From Nocardia wallacei (GTDB lineage Bacteria > Actinomycetota > Actinomycetes > Mycobacteriales > Mycobacteriaceae): 64,000 nucleotides of DNA. Of the stretch, positions 35,801-44,587 are shown piece by piece; the stretch's first letter is position 1, and every line of letters starts with the position of its first letter. Location: NCBI RefSeq assembly GCF_029869545.1, contig NZ_JARWQD010000183.1:1-64000 (forward strand), read 5' to 3'. A program made the position numbers and the translations under genes. The notes under the pieces are model-generated. The model had not been told where the DNA came from. It made no database searches and was given only the letters and a program-made list of their open reading frames with translations.

Positions 35801-36337
35801 GGCGGCAGGCTGGTAGCGGCGGTGACCGGCCCCGACGCCGTGGAACCGCTGACCGAGGCGCTGCGAGAGCTGTTGCCCGCGCACATGATTCCCGAGGCGA
35901 TCGAGGTGCTCGACGAGCTTCCGCTGACCGCCAACGGCAAGCTGGACCGCGCGGCGATCCGGCGGCGGACGGCCGCAGACGCGCTGGCGGCCCGCCATGT
36001 CCACGTGCCGCCCGCGAACGAGGTGGAGGCGGCCGTGGAGTACATCGCCGCGCAGGTCCTCGGGGTCGACTCGGTCGGCGTCGAGACCGACTTCTTCGAT
36101 ATCGGCGGCAATTCGATCCTGGCCACCACGCTGACCGCCAAGGTTCGCGGGCTGCTGCAGGTCGAGCAGTTCGGCGTCACCGAGGTGTTCGGCGGGCGGA
36201 CCGTTCGCGCCATGTGCACGAGTCTGCTCGCCGCCGAGCCCACACCGGCACGGCTGCAACAGGTGTCGCGAATCCTGCTGGAGCTCGCCGGGGTGGGCGT
36301 CCCCGCCGGGGACCCACAGCCCGTGTCAGCCCACTGA
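32888..36337 (+). CDS. mbtB: MbtB-like NRPS: ArCP-Cy-A-T (aryl-oxazoline synthase)
   Basis: I use ATG 32888, with GAGGAG just upstream; a GTG at 32876 is also in frame. The 1149-residue protein follows MbtB domain by domain: an N-terminal aryl-carrier domain (Ser35 in GMHSMM, His where Asp is usual), a cyclisation domain (DMLAGDALS from residue 225, the DxxxxDxxS motif), an adenylation domain (FTSGSTGEPKG, LGGTTET, YRTGD, ANGKLDR) and a thiolation domain (Ser1076 in FDIGGNSIL). Specificity residues by eye, D-L-F-N-I-G-L-I-H-K, fit Thr or Ser. It joins an aryl acid to Thr/Ser and closes the oxazoline ring. MbtB of M. tuberculosis ends with a thioesterase; this one stops after the T domain and the thioesterase is a separate gene at 42517. 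Confidence 0.9.
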   Translation: MLGEADVRDIVAAELGVHPESIGYDDDLVSLGMHSMMLMQLAARWRKQGHEVRSSALALQPTVAAWTELLAGARATEPARPAQAAPAEAAETDEFALATMQHAYWVGRRQDQRLGGVAAHLYVEFDGAGVQADRMRRAVERVVRRHEQLRVQFTDGGTQRVLPEPLRPVFHLVDLTAEFDGGRMELERLRQEKSHQRMDIESGQVIDITLTLLPDGRHRVHVDVDMLAGDALSYRRILDDLATAYDTDADPAAAIGYTFREYLSDKRRTAPDNSAAKAWWDNRVHHLPETPALPVLPESERADPARSVRLHHWFPPEAKAQLHKVAHAHGVTTAVALATVLSEVIARWSAEQRFLLNVPLFDREPLHDDIDRVVGDFTNSVLVDVDAREPESMVARARRLQHELHSCAAHSTYEGLDVLRDLGRLRGAPVTPSVVFTSGLDLGELFSDRVTRIFGEPVWILSQGPQVDLDAQVVELDGGLLVNWDVRRDAMPAGVVESMFAEFRRLLLALVEPGADWQAPLSIALPETQRAVRDSVNATRRDLGERTLHDAFFARAQQDPERVALRWRDGGSQSYRELSEQALAVGRALADAGVRPGDTVAVVVPKGHRQIPAVLGVLAAGATYVPIGTGQPRARRDRILARSGARVAVVDDHLELPPDVAAVRLDEAVRGPRLERAHGGDPDAQAYVLFTSGSTGEPKGVEVGHRAAANTVDALATHFALGADDRLIGLSSLEFDLSVFDIFCPLSLGGALVCVDEQTERDAAAWAALIAETGVTVLNCAPGLIGMLLDTATARQLRSMRVVITGGDRVNTELGQRFRAQVPRLRFAGLGGTTETAIHSTVCEVTDDFPSEWSAVPYGTPLANVHLRVVNERGEDCPDWVIGELWIGGTSVADGYRGDAERTAQRFVEVEGVRWYRTGDLARYLPDGTVDFLGRADHQVKIRGYRVELGEVESALTALPQVREAVALVTEGGRLVAAVTGPDAVEPLTEALRELLPAHMIPEAIEVLDELPLTANGKLDRAAIRRRTAADALAARHVHVPPANEVEAAVEYIAAQVLGVDSVGVETDFFDIGGNSILATTLTAKVRGLLQVEQFGVTEVFGGRTVRAMCTSLLAAEPTPARLQQVSRILLELAGVGVPAGDPQPVSAH

Positions 36338-36367
36338 TTTCGCCGCCTCCCGGATTGGTTCTATTCG

Positions 36368-39300
36368 ATGCGTTCGTTGGAAGACCTGCAGCAGGCCATG
36401 CAGGAACGGCTGGCCCAGGAGGGCCTGGCCACCGCGCCCACGGTGCCCGTGCGCCGCGACCCCGCCCGTGCCCCGCTGTCGTTCGGGCAGCGCTATGTCT
36501 GGGCGCACCAACAGCTTTCGCCCGACAGCACCGCCTACAACCTGTGCCTGCTGCTCACCTTCCGCGGGCAGGTCGACGTGGCGGCGCTGCGGACGGCATT
36601 CGAGGCCCTGGTCCGGCGGCACGAGGTGCTGCGCACCACTTACCACTGCGACGACGACGGCGAGCCGTATCAGCGCATCCACGACGATCTGACGGCCCGG
36701 CTCGCCGAGCTGGATCTGACCGGCGCGGCCGATGCCGCGGCCCGGGTGCACGAGCTGGCGCATGCCGCGGCGCGGGAGCCGTTCGATCTCACCCGGGAAT
36801 CCTCGCTGCGGGTGACCTTCGTGCGGGTGCACGCGACCGAGGTGGTCGCGGTGCTGGTCATCCAGCACATCGCCTGGGACGGCATGACGCTGCCCGCGCT
36901 CGCGCAGGACGTGCAGCGGTTCTACGGGCAGGCCCGCACCGGCCCGGTGGAGTTCGAACCGCTGCGGTTGCAGGTCGCCGACTTCGCGGAGTGGGAGCAG
37001 GAGCGCTTCCGCACCGACGACCGCGCCGCGGATATCGCGTTCTGGCAGAGCAGGTTCGACGGTGATCCGCCCGAGCTGTCGCTGCCCTACGACCGGCGCC
37101 CGCTCGGCCCGGCCCTGCACGGCGCGCGCTCGGATCGCCCGCTCGGCGACCGCGCCGACGCCGCGCTGCGCCGGCTCAGCGCCGCGCTGAGCACGACACC
37201 GTTCTCGGTGTTCCTCGCCGCCTACTATCTGGCGCTGCGGCAGCTGACCGGACAGCACGACATGGTCGTCGGCACCACCGTGGCCAATCGCGAGGAGTCC
37301 GGCCAGGAACTGCTCATCGGCAATTTCAGCAATGTGCTGCCGCTGCGGCTCGCGGCCGGGTCCGTCGGCACCTTCGCCGAACTGGTCGCCCACGTGGGCG
37401 AGGTGACCACGGAAGCGTTCCGGCACAAGACATTTCCGCAGGAGGCGATCGCCCGCGCGGTGCACCGGGCCACCGGCCACGCGGGATCGCAGCTGTTCGA
37501 CACCATGGTGCTGTTCCTGCATCAGCGGATCGACGGACCGCAGCTGCCCGACGCCGCCACCAGCTGGGAGCTCATCGATCACGGCGCCGCGCTGCTGCCG
37601 ATCGTGTGCGAGACGTTCATGCACGCCGACCGCACCGACGTGCAGCTCACCTACCGCACCGACCTGTTCGATCCGGCCACGGTCGACCGTCTGCACGAGT
37701 ACATCGACCGGATGCTCGCCGCGGCAACGGAATCCGTGCCAGTGGAGCGGCTGCTGACCCTCTCGGCGGCCGATGCCGAGCGATTGCACACCTGGTCGCA
37801 CGGCCCGGCGGTGCCGATCGCGCCGGAGACGACCGACGCGATGATTCGCGCGGCCGCCGCCAGCCATCCGGAGCGGATCGCCGTCGTCTTCGACGATATC
37901 GAGCTCACCTACGCCGAATTCGACGCACAGGTCAACCGGCTGGCGCGGCTGCTGCTCGAGCACGGTGTGCGCCCCGGCGACCATGTCGGCGTGCTGGCCG
38001 AGCGCAGCGAGTGGCTGCCGATCACGTTCGCGGCCGTGCTGCGGGTCGCGGCGGTGTATGTGCCGATCGATCCGGGCTACCCGGCCGACCGGATCGAATA
38101 TCTGCTCGCGGACTCCGAACCCGCCGTCCTGGTGCGGTCGGTCTCGAGCGTGCCGGTGCCGGATGTGGTGACTGACATGCCCGTGATCGACCTCGGGGAC
38201 GCGGCGACCGGGGCGCGGCTCGCCGGGCTCGCGGGGTCGCCGCTGGGCGCGGACGAACTCGCGCGCTCCCCTCAGCCGCTCGACGCCGCCTACCTGCTGT
38301 ACACCTCCGGCACCACCGGCCGTCCCAAGGGCGTCGTCATCGATCACCTCGGCATCGCCTCGCACGCCCAATGGTTCCGCGGCCGTCCGGGTTTCGACGC
38401 CGAGCGGGTGCTGCAGAAGGCACCGATCGGGTTCGACGTCTCGGTCGGCGAACTGGTGGTCGCGCTGTGCAACGGCGGCACCTCGGTGCTGCCGCCGCCG
38501 CAGTGGTGGCAGGCGGATGTGGAGTCGCTGGTCGGCATCGTCGAACGGCACCGCGTCACGCAGATGTCGCTGGTGCCCAGTGCCTTACGCGCGTTCCTCG
38601 ACGCCCGGCCGGATCCGCGGCGGCTCGAATCGCTGCGCTGGCTGTATCTCGGCGGTGAGTCGGTACCGCCCGCGCTGGTCGCCGAGACCCGCCGGGTGTT
38701 CGGCTGCACCGTCATGGGCCTCTACGGCCCGACCGAGGCGACGATGGACCTCACCTGCGAGGAATTCCTCGACATCGGCGACGACGCGGACGGCCCGGCG
38801 ACGGCGTTGATCGGTGTGCCGGAATGGAATTCGTCGGTGTACGTGCTCGACGAGCGGCTGCGGCAGGTGGCCCCCGGCGTGGTCGGCGAGCTGTACCTGG
38901 GTGGCGTGCAGCTGGCGCGCGGCTATCACCGCCGCCCCGACCTGACCGCGGGCGCGTTCGTGGCCTGCCCGTTCGGCACCGATCCGGGCGAACGCATGTA
39001 TCGCACCGGCGATATCGTGCGCTGGAATGCCCGAGGACGGCTGGAATATCTGGGGCGCTCCGACGACCAGGTGAAGATCCGCGGCCACCGCATCGAGCTG
39101 GGGGAGATCGGTACGGTGCTGCGCGCCATGCCGGGCATCGCCTCCGCCGCCGCCGTCGCGGTGCCGCACGCGGGCGGCCCGATCCTCGCCGCATACTATG
39201 TGCCCGAACCGGATTCGGACTTCGCCACCACCGCGGACGAGGCGGCCGAGACGCGGATCAAGGAGCATCTGGCGGTCCGGCTTCCGGAGTACATGGTGCC

Positions 39301-42300
39301 CGCGGCCCTGGTGCGACTGGATGCGCTACCGCTGACCGCGAACGGCAAGCTCGATCGCAAGGCGCTGCCGGACCCGGATCTGGGCGGCGGTACCGCCCGC
39401 GGCCGTGCCCTGCGAGAGGGCCCCGAGCAGGCCGTCGCCGCGGCCGTGCGGCAGGTGCTCGGGCTCGGTGACACCACCGAACTGGGCGCAGACGACGACT
39501 TCCTCGCGCTGGGCGGCGATTCCATCACCGCGATCCGGATGGTGTCGGCGCTGAAGAAACACTCCCTGATCATCACCACCAGCGCGCTGTTCGAGGCCCG
39601 CACGATCGCGCGGATCGCCGCGGCCACAGCACCTTTGAACGAGGTGGACGCCCCGGCCCTCGTCGACGGCGACGGCACCGGGTGGATTCCGCTCAATCCG
39701 ATCGCGACGATGGTGACCGAGCAGGCCGTGGAATACCGCGGTTTCAGCCAGTCGACGGCGGTGGTGACACCCGAGGGGTGCACCCGGGAGCGGGTGTCGG
39801 CGGTCCTGCGGGCGCTGCTGGACCGGCACCCGCTGTTGCGCGCTCGCGTGGTGCCCGGGCCCGACGGCCGCCTCGCCTACTATGTACCGGCCTCGGGTGA
39901 GCCCGTCGCCTATCCCGGGGTCGATGAGGTGGTGCTGGACGCCGCCGAGTGGGACGCGGTCGCACCGGGCGAGCTGCAGCGCCGGATGCGGGGGGCCGCA
40001 CGCGAACTCGACGCCTCGGCGGGCCGCATGGTCGGTGCCGTCTGGGTGCGTTCCTCGGACGGGGCCCGCGGCCGTCTCGTGCTGGTGATCGATCACATGG
40101 TGGTGGACGGGGTCTCCTGGCGGATCATCAACGACGATCTGCGGCAGCTGTGGGCGGCCGTGCGTGCGGCCGAACCCGGTGCGGCCCGGGTCCTCCCGGC
40201 CGACGGCACCTCGGTGCGGGCGTGGAACACCGCCGTCGCGGAGCTGGCCGACTCCGACCGTGTGCGAGAGTCGCTGCCGTACTGGCGATCCGCGGCGGCC
40301 GGGCCGGATCCGCTGCTCGGCGAGCGCGCCCTCGACCCGGCGATCGACACCGTCGCCACCGTGCGGGAGCTCACCGCCGAACTCGGCGCCGCGGACACCG
40401 CGGTGCTGATGACGACCGCCACCCGGGCGTTCGGCTGCGACTTCCTCGACATCCAGGTCGCGGCGCTGGCCGTGGCCGTGCACCGCTTCCGGCACCGCCG
40501 CGGCACCGACGCCGACACCGTCTCGCTGACGATGGAGCGGCACGGTCGCGTCGAAAACCTGTTCGCCGGAGCGGATCTCGCCAATACCGTGGGCTGGTTC
40601 ACCACCGCCTATCCGGTCAGCCTGGACGTGGGCGCGGCGGATGTCGAATCCGCGGTCCGGGCGGTGAAGGAGCAACTGCTCGCGGTGCCGGACAGCGGCA
40701 TCGGCTGGGGGCTGCTGCGCTGGCTGAACCCGCGGACGCGCGCGGAGCTGGCCGCGCATCGCGCGCCGCAGATCGCCCTCAACTACATGGGCCGCTTCGC
40801 GGTCGCGGGCGCGGCGGAGGTGGCCGGGGAATGGGACGCGGCACCGGAATTCGGCTATCTGGGCGGCTACGCCGACGACGCCATGCCCGCGCCCGCGCTC
40901 ATCGACATCAACACGGTGGCGGTCACCGACGATGACGCGGCGGCCCTGCACGCCTCGTTCCGGTTCGCCAGCGGCGTACTGAGCGAGGCGGCCGTGCGCG
41001 AACTGGCCGAGTCGTGGATGGAGGCGCTGCGCGAACTGGCGAAGACGGTGCGCGAGAACCCGATTCGGCGCCTGACCCCGAGCGATGTGCTGGCCCGCGA
41101 CGTCGGCCAGCTCGATCTGGATCGCTGGCGCGCGCTGTACGGCGAGTACGCCGACGTGTACCCGCTGTCCCCGATGCAGTCCGGCCTGTACTTCACCGCG
41201 CTCAGCACGGCGGGCCGGGACCTGTACCTGGTGCAGACGATGATCACCGTCCGCGGCCCGCTGGACGCGCCGCGGCTGGTCCGGTCGATCGACACGGTGC
41301 TGAACCGGTATCCCAATCTGCGCGTGTCGATTTCGGTATCGCACGCCGGTCGTCCCTATGCCATCGTCGCCGAGCATATGGAGATCCCGCACCGCGAGCT
41401 GGACTTCTCCGATCTGCCGGACGCGCGGGATCGCCTGCAGCAGTTCGTGACCGCCGATCTGGCCGACCAGTTCGACCTGTCCCGCGGACCGCTCATGCGC
41501 TCGGCGCTGATCCACCTGCCCGGCGACGAGCACGTGGTGATGCTGACCACCCACCACGTCCTCACCGACGGCTGGTCCGGTCAGGTGCTGCCGCGGGAGC
41601 TGTTCGCCGCCTACGCCACCGACGGCACGGCGCCCCCGTCGGGCGACCCGGACACATTCGCGAAGTTCCTGCTGCAGACCGCGGCTCGCGAGGCCGAGGC
41701 CGAGGCCGCGTGGGACGACTACCTGTCGCGGGTGCGGCCCTGTGTCGTTGCGCCGGGCCGGGAATCGGGCGACGGCGGTGTCCCCGCGGCGCGCGGCGCC
41801 GAGCTCGAGCCCGCGATGGTGGACACCCTCACCGCGCTGGCCGCCGAGCTCGGCACCACCTTCAACGTGGTCTGCCAGCTGGCCTGGGGGAGTGTGCTGT
41901 GCCAGCTGACCGGCACGGGCGCATCGGTGTTCGGCGAGGTGGTCTCGGGCCGCCCGGCCGATCTCGACGATGTGGACACCGCGGTCGGCTGCTTCGTGAA
42001 CACGGTGCCGGTCGCGGTGGACCTGGACCCCGCGCGCAGCTGGCGCGAGGTGCTGGCCGAGATGCAGCAGCACCGGCTGGAACTCATGGAATACCACCAG
42101 TTTCCGCTCACCTCGGCGATCCGGGCGACGGGCGCGCGCAAGCTGTTCGACACCATGTACGTGCTGCAGTCCTACCCCTCGGGGCGGGACGAGATGGTCG
42201 AGCAACTGCGGTCGGCGGGGCTGGAGCTGGTGGAGGTCGCACCGGGCGGCGCCACCGACAATGCGTTGCTGCTCATGGTGTTCCCGGCGAATTCGCTGCT

Positions 42301-42496
42301 GCCCGGAGATCGCGTCCGGGTCATGGTCTTCTACGACGAGTCCGCATTCGAGCCCGACGATGCCCGCATCGTCGAAACCGCGTTCCTTACCACGCTGCAG
42401 TCGATCGCGGCGGACCCCGATCGCCGCATCGGCGAGGTGCGGGTCCTCGACGACGACGATCAGGCCGTCCTGGTCATGCGGCGCATGTGGCAGTGA
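36368..42496 (+). CDS. NRPS, C-A-T-E-C
   Basis: The 2042-residue protein has: C (~1-445, active site QHIAWDG, catalytic His kept); A (~470-960, YTSGTTGRPKG near 645, GLYGPTEA, YRTGD, ANGKLDR); T (ALGGDSITA, Ser1052); E (~1090-1590, DHMVVDGVSWR near 1242, 'MERHGRVENL', NTVGWFT); and a final C (~1595-2042, HHVLTDGWS near 1728). Nothing follows the last C, so its acceptor must be on another protein, or it releases and cyclises the chain. Specificity residues by eye, D-V-G-S-Y-G-L-M-D-K, resemble ornithine-type codes, consistent with a basic residue such as hydroxylysine. The start has no clear ribosome site; it lies 30 bases after the mbtB-like gene. Confidence 0.88.
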   Translation: MRSLEDLQQAMQERLAQEGLATAPTVPVRRDPARAPLSFGQRYVWAHQQLSPDSTAYNLCLLLTFRGQVDVAALRTAFEALVRRHEVLRTTYHCDDDGEPYQRIHDDLTARLAELDLTGAADAAARVHELAHAAAREPFDLTRESSLRVTFVRVHATEVVAVLVIQHIAWDGMTLPALAQDVQRFYGQARTGPVEFEPLRLQVADFAEWEQERFRTDDRAADIAFWQSRFDGDPPELSLPYDRRPLGPALHGARSDRPLGDRADAALRRLSAALSTTPFSVFLAAYYLALRQLTGQHDMVVGTTVANREESGQELLIGNFSNVLPLRLAAGSVGTFAELVAHVGEVTTEAFRHKTFPQEAIARAVHRATGHAGSQLFDTMVLFLHQRIDGPQLPDAATSWELIDHGAALLPIVCETFMHADRTDVQLTYRTDLFDPATVDRLHEYIDRMLAAATESVPVERLLTLSAADAERLHTWSHGPAVPIAPETTDAMIRAAAASHPERIAVVFDDIELTYAEFDAQVNRLARLLLEHGVRPGDHVGVLAERSEWLPITFAAVLRVAAVYVPIDPGYPADRIEYLLADSEPAVLVRSVSSVPVPDVVTDMPVIDLGDAATGARLAGLAGSPLGADELARSPQPLDAAYLLYTSGTTGRPKGVVIDHLGIASHAQWFRGRPGFDAERVLQKAPIGFDVSVGELVVALCNGGTSVLPPPQWWQADVESLVGIVERHRVTQMSLVPSALRAFLDARPDPRRLESLRWLYLGGESVPPALVAETRRVFGCTVMGLYGPTEATMDLTCEEFLDIGDDADGPATALIGVPEWNSSVYVLDERLRQVAPGVVGELYLGGVQLARGYHRRPDLTAGAFVACPFGTDPGERMYRTGDIVRWNARGRLEYLGRSDDQVKIRGHRIELGEIGTVLRAMPGIASAAAVAVPHAGGPILAAYYVPEPDSDFATTADEAAETRIKEHLAVRLPEYMVPAALVRLDALPLTANGKLDRKALPDPDLGGGTARGRALREGPEQAVAAAVRQVLGLGDTTELGADDDFLALGGDSITAIRMVSALKKHSLIITTSALFEARTIARIAAATAPLNEVDAPALVDGDGTGWIPLNPIATMVTEQAVEYRGFSQSTAVVTPEGCTRERVSAVLRALLDRHPLLRARVVPGPDGRLAYYVPASGEPVAYPGVDEVVLDAAEWDAVAPGELQRRMRGAARELDASAGRMVGAVWVRSSDGARGRLVLVIDHMVVDGVSWRIINDDLRQLWAAVRAAEPGAARVLPADGTSVRAWNTAVAELADSDRVRESLPYWRSAAAGPDPLLGERALDPAIDTVATVRELTAELGAADTAVLMTTATRAFGCDFLDIQVAALAVAVHRFRHRRGTDADTVSLTMERHGRVENLFAGADLANTVGWFTTAYPVSLDVGAADVESAVRAVKEQLLAVPDSGIGWGLLRWLNPRTRAELAAHRAPQIALNYMGRFAVAGAAEVAGEWDAAPEFGYLGGYADDAMPAPALIDINTVAVTDDDAAALHASFRFASGVLSEAAVRELAESWMEALRELAKTVRENPIRRLTPSDVLARDVGQLDLDRWRALYGEYADVYPLSPMQSGLYFTALSTAGRDLYLVQTMITVRGPLDAPRLVRSIDTVLNRYPNLRVSISVSHAGRPYAIVAEHMEIPHRELDFSDLPDARDRLQQFVTADLADQFDLSRGPLMRSALIHLPGDEHVVMLTTHHVLTDGWSGQVLPRELFAAYATDGTAPPSGDPDTFAKFLLQTAAREAEAEAAWDDYLSRVRPCVVAPGRESGDGGVPAARGAELEPAMVDTLTALAAELGTTFNVVCQLAWGSVLCQLTGTGASVFGEVVSGRPADLDDVDTAVGCFVNTVPVAVDLDPARSWREVLAEMQQHRLELMEYHQFPLTSAIRATGARKLFDTMYVLQSYPSGRDEMVEQLRSAGLELVEVAPGGATDNALLLMVFPANSLLPGDRVRVMVFYDESAFEPDDARIVETAFLTTLQSIAADPDRRIGEVRVLDDDDQAVLVMRRMWQ

Positions 42497-42516
42497 GCAA
42501 CAGAGGAGAGACAGAT

Positions 42517-43278
42517 ATGGCACATGTGCCCGGATGGATCCGCAAATTTCACAAGTCCCGCTCGGAATCGGCGGCGCCGCTGCTGATCTGCCCGCACGCC
42601 GGGGGCGGCGCCTCGGCGTACCGGTCGCTGTCGAAAGTATGCCGGGACGATTTCGACGTCCTGCTGTTCCAATATCCGGGGCGCCAGGACCGCGCCACCG
42701 AACCGGCGATGACGAGCATCGAGGCGATGGCGGGCGGGGCGTTCGACGAGTTCGCGCGCTCGCCGTACAACCGGGGTGAGCCGATCACGGTCTTCGGCCA
42801 CAGCATGGGCGCGCTGGTGGCGTTCGAACTGGTCCGGCTGGCCGAGGCCGCCGACGTACCGGTGCGCCTGCTCGCGGTCTCCGCCGCGGTGCCGCCGTGG
42901 CGGGTGGCCGAGGTGCCGCCGCATCCCACCGACGACGAGGAACTGCTCGACCACCTCAGCGCGCTGCAGGGCACGGGCGAGGAGGTGATGGGCAACCGCG
43001 AGCTGATGCGGATGACGCTGCCGGTGCTCAAGGCCGACTACCGCGCCTTCGACGCCTACTCCTGCGCCGATGATGTGGTGTTACGCACGGAGATTCACGC
43101 GATGGGCGGCGAGGACGACGTCGTCTCGTTCGGCGATCTGTACGGCTGGCAGCGGCACACCGAGCGCGACCTGCAGGCCACGATGTTCGAGGGCGGGCAC
43201 TTCTACCTGTACGACAACTTCCCGGGCATCGCGGAACTTCTGGTGCCGGAACCGATCTCGGCGAGCAGACATGAGTGA
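42517..43278 (+). CDS. Free thioesterase, like the MbtB C-terminal domain
   Basis: A 253-residue alpha/beta hydrolase of the type II (RifR/GrsT) thioesterase class, with GGAGAG before ATG 42517. Key parts are 'LLICPHAGGGASAYRSLSK', the nucleophile Ser96 in GHSMGA, an Asp in the C-terminal third and His in GGHFYL. It resembles the thioesterase that is fused to the end of MbtB in M. tuberculosis (CPHAGG, QYP-R-DR, 'VKADYRALSGYSC'-like segment), so it is probably that domain split off. It could clear misloaded carrier domains or take part in release. It overlaps the ketosynthase gene by eight bases. Confidence 0.9.
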   Translation: MAHVPGWIRKFHKSRSESAAPLLICPHAGGGASAYRSLSKVCRDDFDVLLFQYPGRQDRATEPAMTSIEAMAGGAFDEFARSPYNRGEPITVFGHSMGALVAFELVRLAEAADVPVRLLAVSAAVPPWRVAEVPPHPTDDEELLDHLSALQGTGEEVMGNRELMRMTLPVLKADYRAFDAYSCADDVVLRTEIHAMGGEDDVVSFGDLYGWQRHTERDLQATMFEGGHFYLYDNFPGIAELLVPEPISASRHE

Positions 43279-44587
43279 GGCGGGCGTGGTCGGCGCCGAT
43301 CCCGTGGTCGTCGCCGGAATGGCGATCGAGGCGCCCGGCGGCATCGAGACCCTGTCGGCGTACTGGGACGCGCTGGCACAGGGCAGCGATCTGATCGGTC
43401 CGTTTCCGCGCGACCGCGGCTGGCCGATCGAGCAGCTGCTGACGCTGGACCGCAACGAGGGCTGGGGCAAGGTCAGCGACGCCGGTGGATTCGTCTCCGG
43501 GGCAGCGGAATTCGATCCCGCGTTCTTCGGGATCACCCCGCGCGAGGCGGTGGTCATGGATCCGCAGCAGCGGGTGGCGCTGCGGGTGGCCTGGCGCGCG
43601 CTGGAGAACGCCGGGATCAACCCTGCCACCATCGACGGCACCGAGGTCGGCTGCTACATGGGCGCGTCCGTCACCGAGTACGGCCCGCACGCGGCGGCGG
43701 TGACCGACTGCGTCGGCTATCGGGCGACGGGCAGTGCCATGGGCGCGGTCGCGGGCCGGATCTCGAACTGCCTCGATCTGACCGGACCGTCGGTCGTGGT
43801 GGACACCGCCTGTGCTTCGTCGCTGTCGGCGGTGCACCTGGCCGCGAACGCGATCCGCGGCGGCGAATGCGAGTGGGCGCTGGCCGGGGCCGCCTGCGTG
43901 ATGGGTTCGCCCGGAGCGTTTTTCGAATTCTCCAAGAACAACGCGCTGGCGCCGGACGGGCAGTGCCGCCCCTACTCCGACGACGCGGCGGGCACGCTGT
44001 GGGGCGAGGGCGTCGGAGTGCTGGTGCTGGAGCGGGAATCTCGCGCCCGCGAGCACGGGCACCGCGTGTACGGCCGGATCCTCGGTTCGGCGGTCAACCA
44101 CAACGGTCGCGGCGGGCCGATCGCGGTGCCGAGCACCCCGGCCCAGGAGCAGGTCATCCGTCGGGCGGTGCGAGCGGCGGGCATCGCCCCCGAACTCGTC
44201 GGCATGATCGAGGGCCACGGCACCGCGACCACCGTCGGCGATCCGATCGAATTGGCCGCGCTGCAGTCGATTTACGGTCACAGCAATGCCCTGCTCGGCT
44301 CGGTCAAATCGAATCTCGGTCACGCCCAGGCCGCCTCGGGCATCCTCGGCCTGATCAAGCTGCTGCTCAGCGGATTCCACGGGCAGATACCGCCGACCCG
44401 GTTCGCGGACCGGCCCGCGAGCACCGTCGACTGGGAGTCGTCCACCCTGCGGCTGGCCGCCGAACTGCGGGACTGGGCACCGCACGAGGGGGTGCGCTAC
44501 GGCGCGGTGTCCTCGTTCGGGGTATCGGGAACCAACAGCCACGCGATCGTGGCCATGCCCGTTGCGGAAGAGGAGATCCATGTCTAG
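43271..44587 (+). CDS. mbtC: Stand-alone polyketide ketosynthase (MbtC-like)
   Basis: The 438-residue protein begins at ATG 43271, overlapping the thioesterase stop. It carries the KS triad: Cys181 in DTACASS, His316 in EGHGTATT and His351 in KSNLGHAQ, and the usual 'VMDPQQRVALRVAWRALENAG' block. There is no other domain; the length matches MbtC (~444). It condenses an extender from the acyltransferase-ketoreductase-ACP protein encoded next, building the beta-hydroxy acid unit of mycobactin/nocobactin-type siderophores. It shares the operon and overlaps the mbtD-like gene by eight bases. Confidence 0.92.
   Translation: MSEAGVVGADPVVVAGMAIEAPGGIETLSAYWDALAQGSDLIGPFPRDRGWPIEQLLTLDRNEGWGKVSDAGGFVSGAAEFDPAFFGITPREAVVMDPQQRVALRVAWRALENAGINPATIDGTEVGCYMGASVTEYGPHAAAVTDCVGYRATGSAMGAVAGRISNCLDLTGPSVVVDTACASSLSAVHLAANAIRGGECEWALAGAACVMGSPGAFFEFSKNNALAPDGQCRPYSDDAAGTLWGEGVGVLVLERESRAREHGHRVYGRILGSAVNHNGRGGPIAVPSTPAQEQVIRRAVRAAGIAPELVGMIEGHGTATTVGDPIELAALQSIYGHSNALLGSVKSNLGHAQAASGILGLIKLLLSGFHGQIPPTRFADRPASTVDWESSTLRLAAELRDWAPHEGVRYGAVSSFGVSGTNSHAIVAMPVAEEEIHV

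Noticed and set aside
32834-36259. 1141-codon minus-strand frame
   Set aside because: Antisense of the mbtB-like gene, no recognisable motifs.
39326-42523. 1065-codon minus-strand frame
   Set aside because: Antisense shadow of the C-A-T-E-C NRPS, with the same low-complexity Arg/His/Gly composition.
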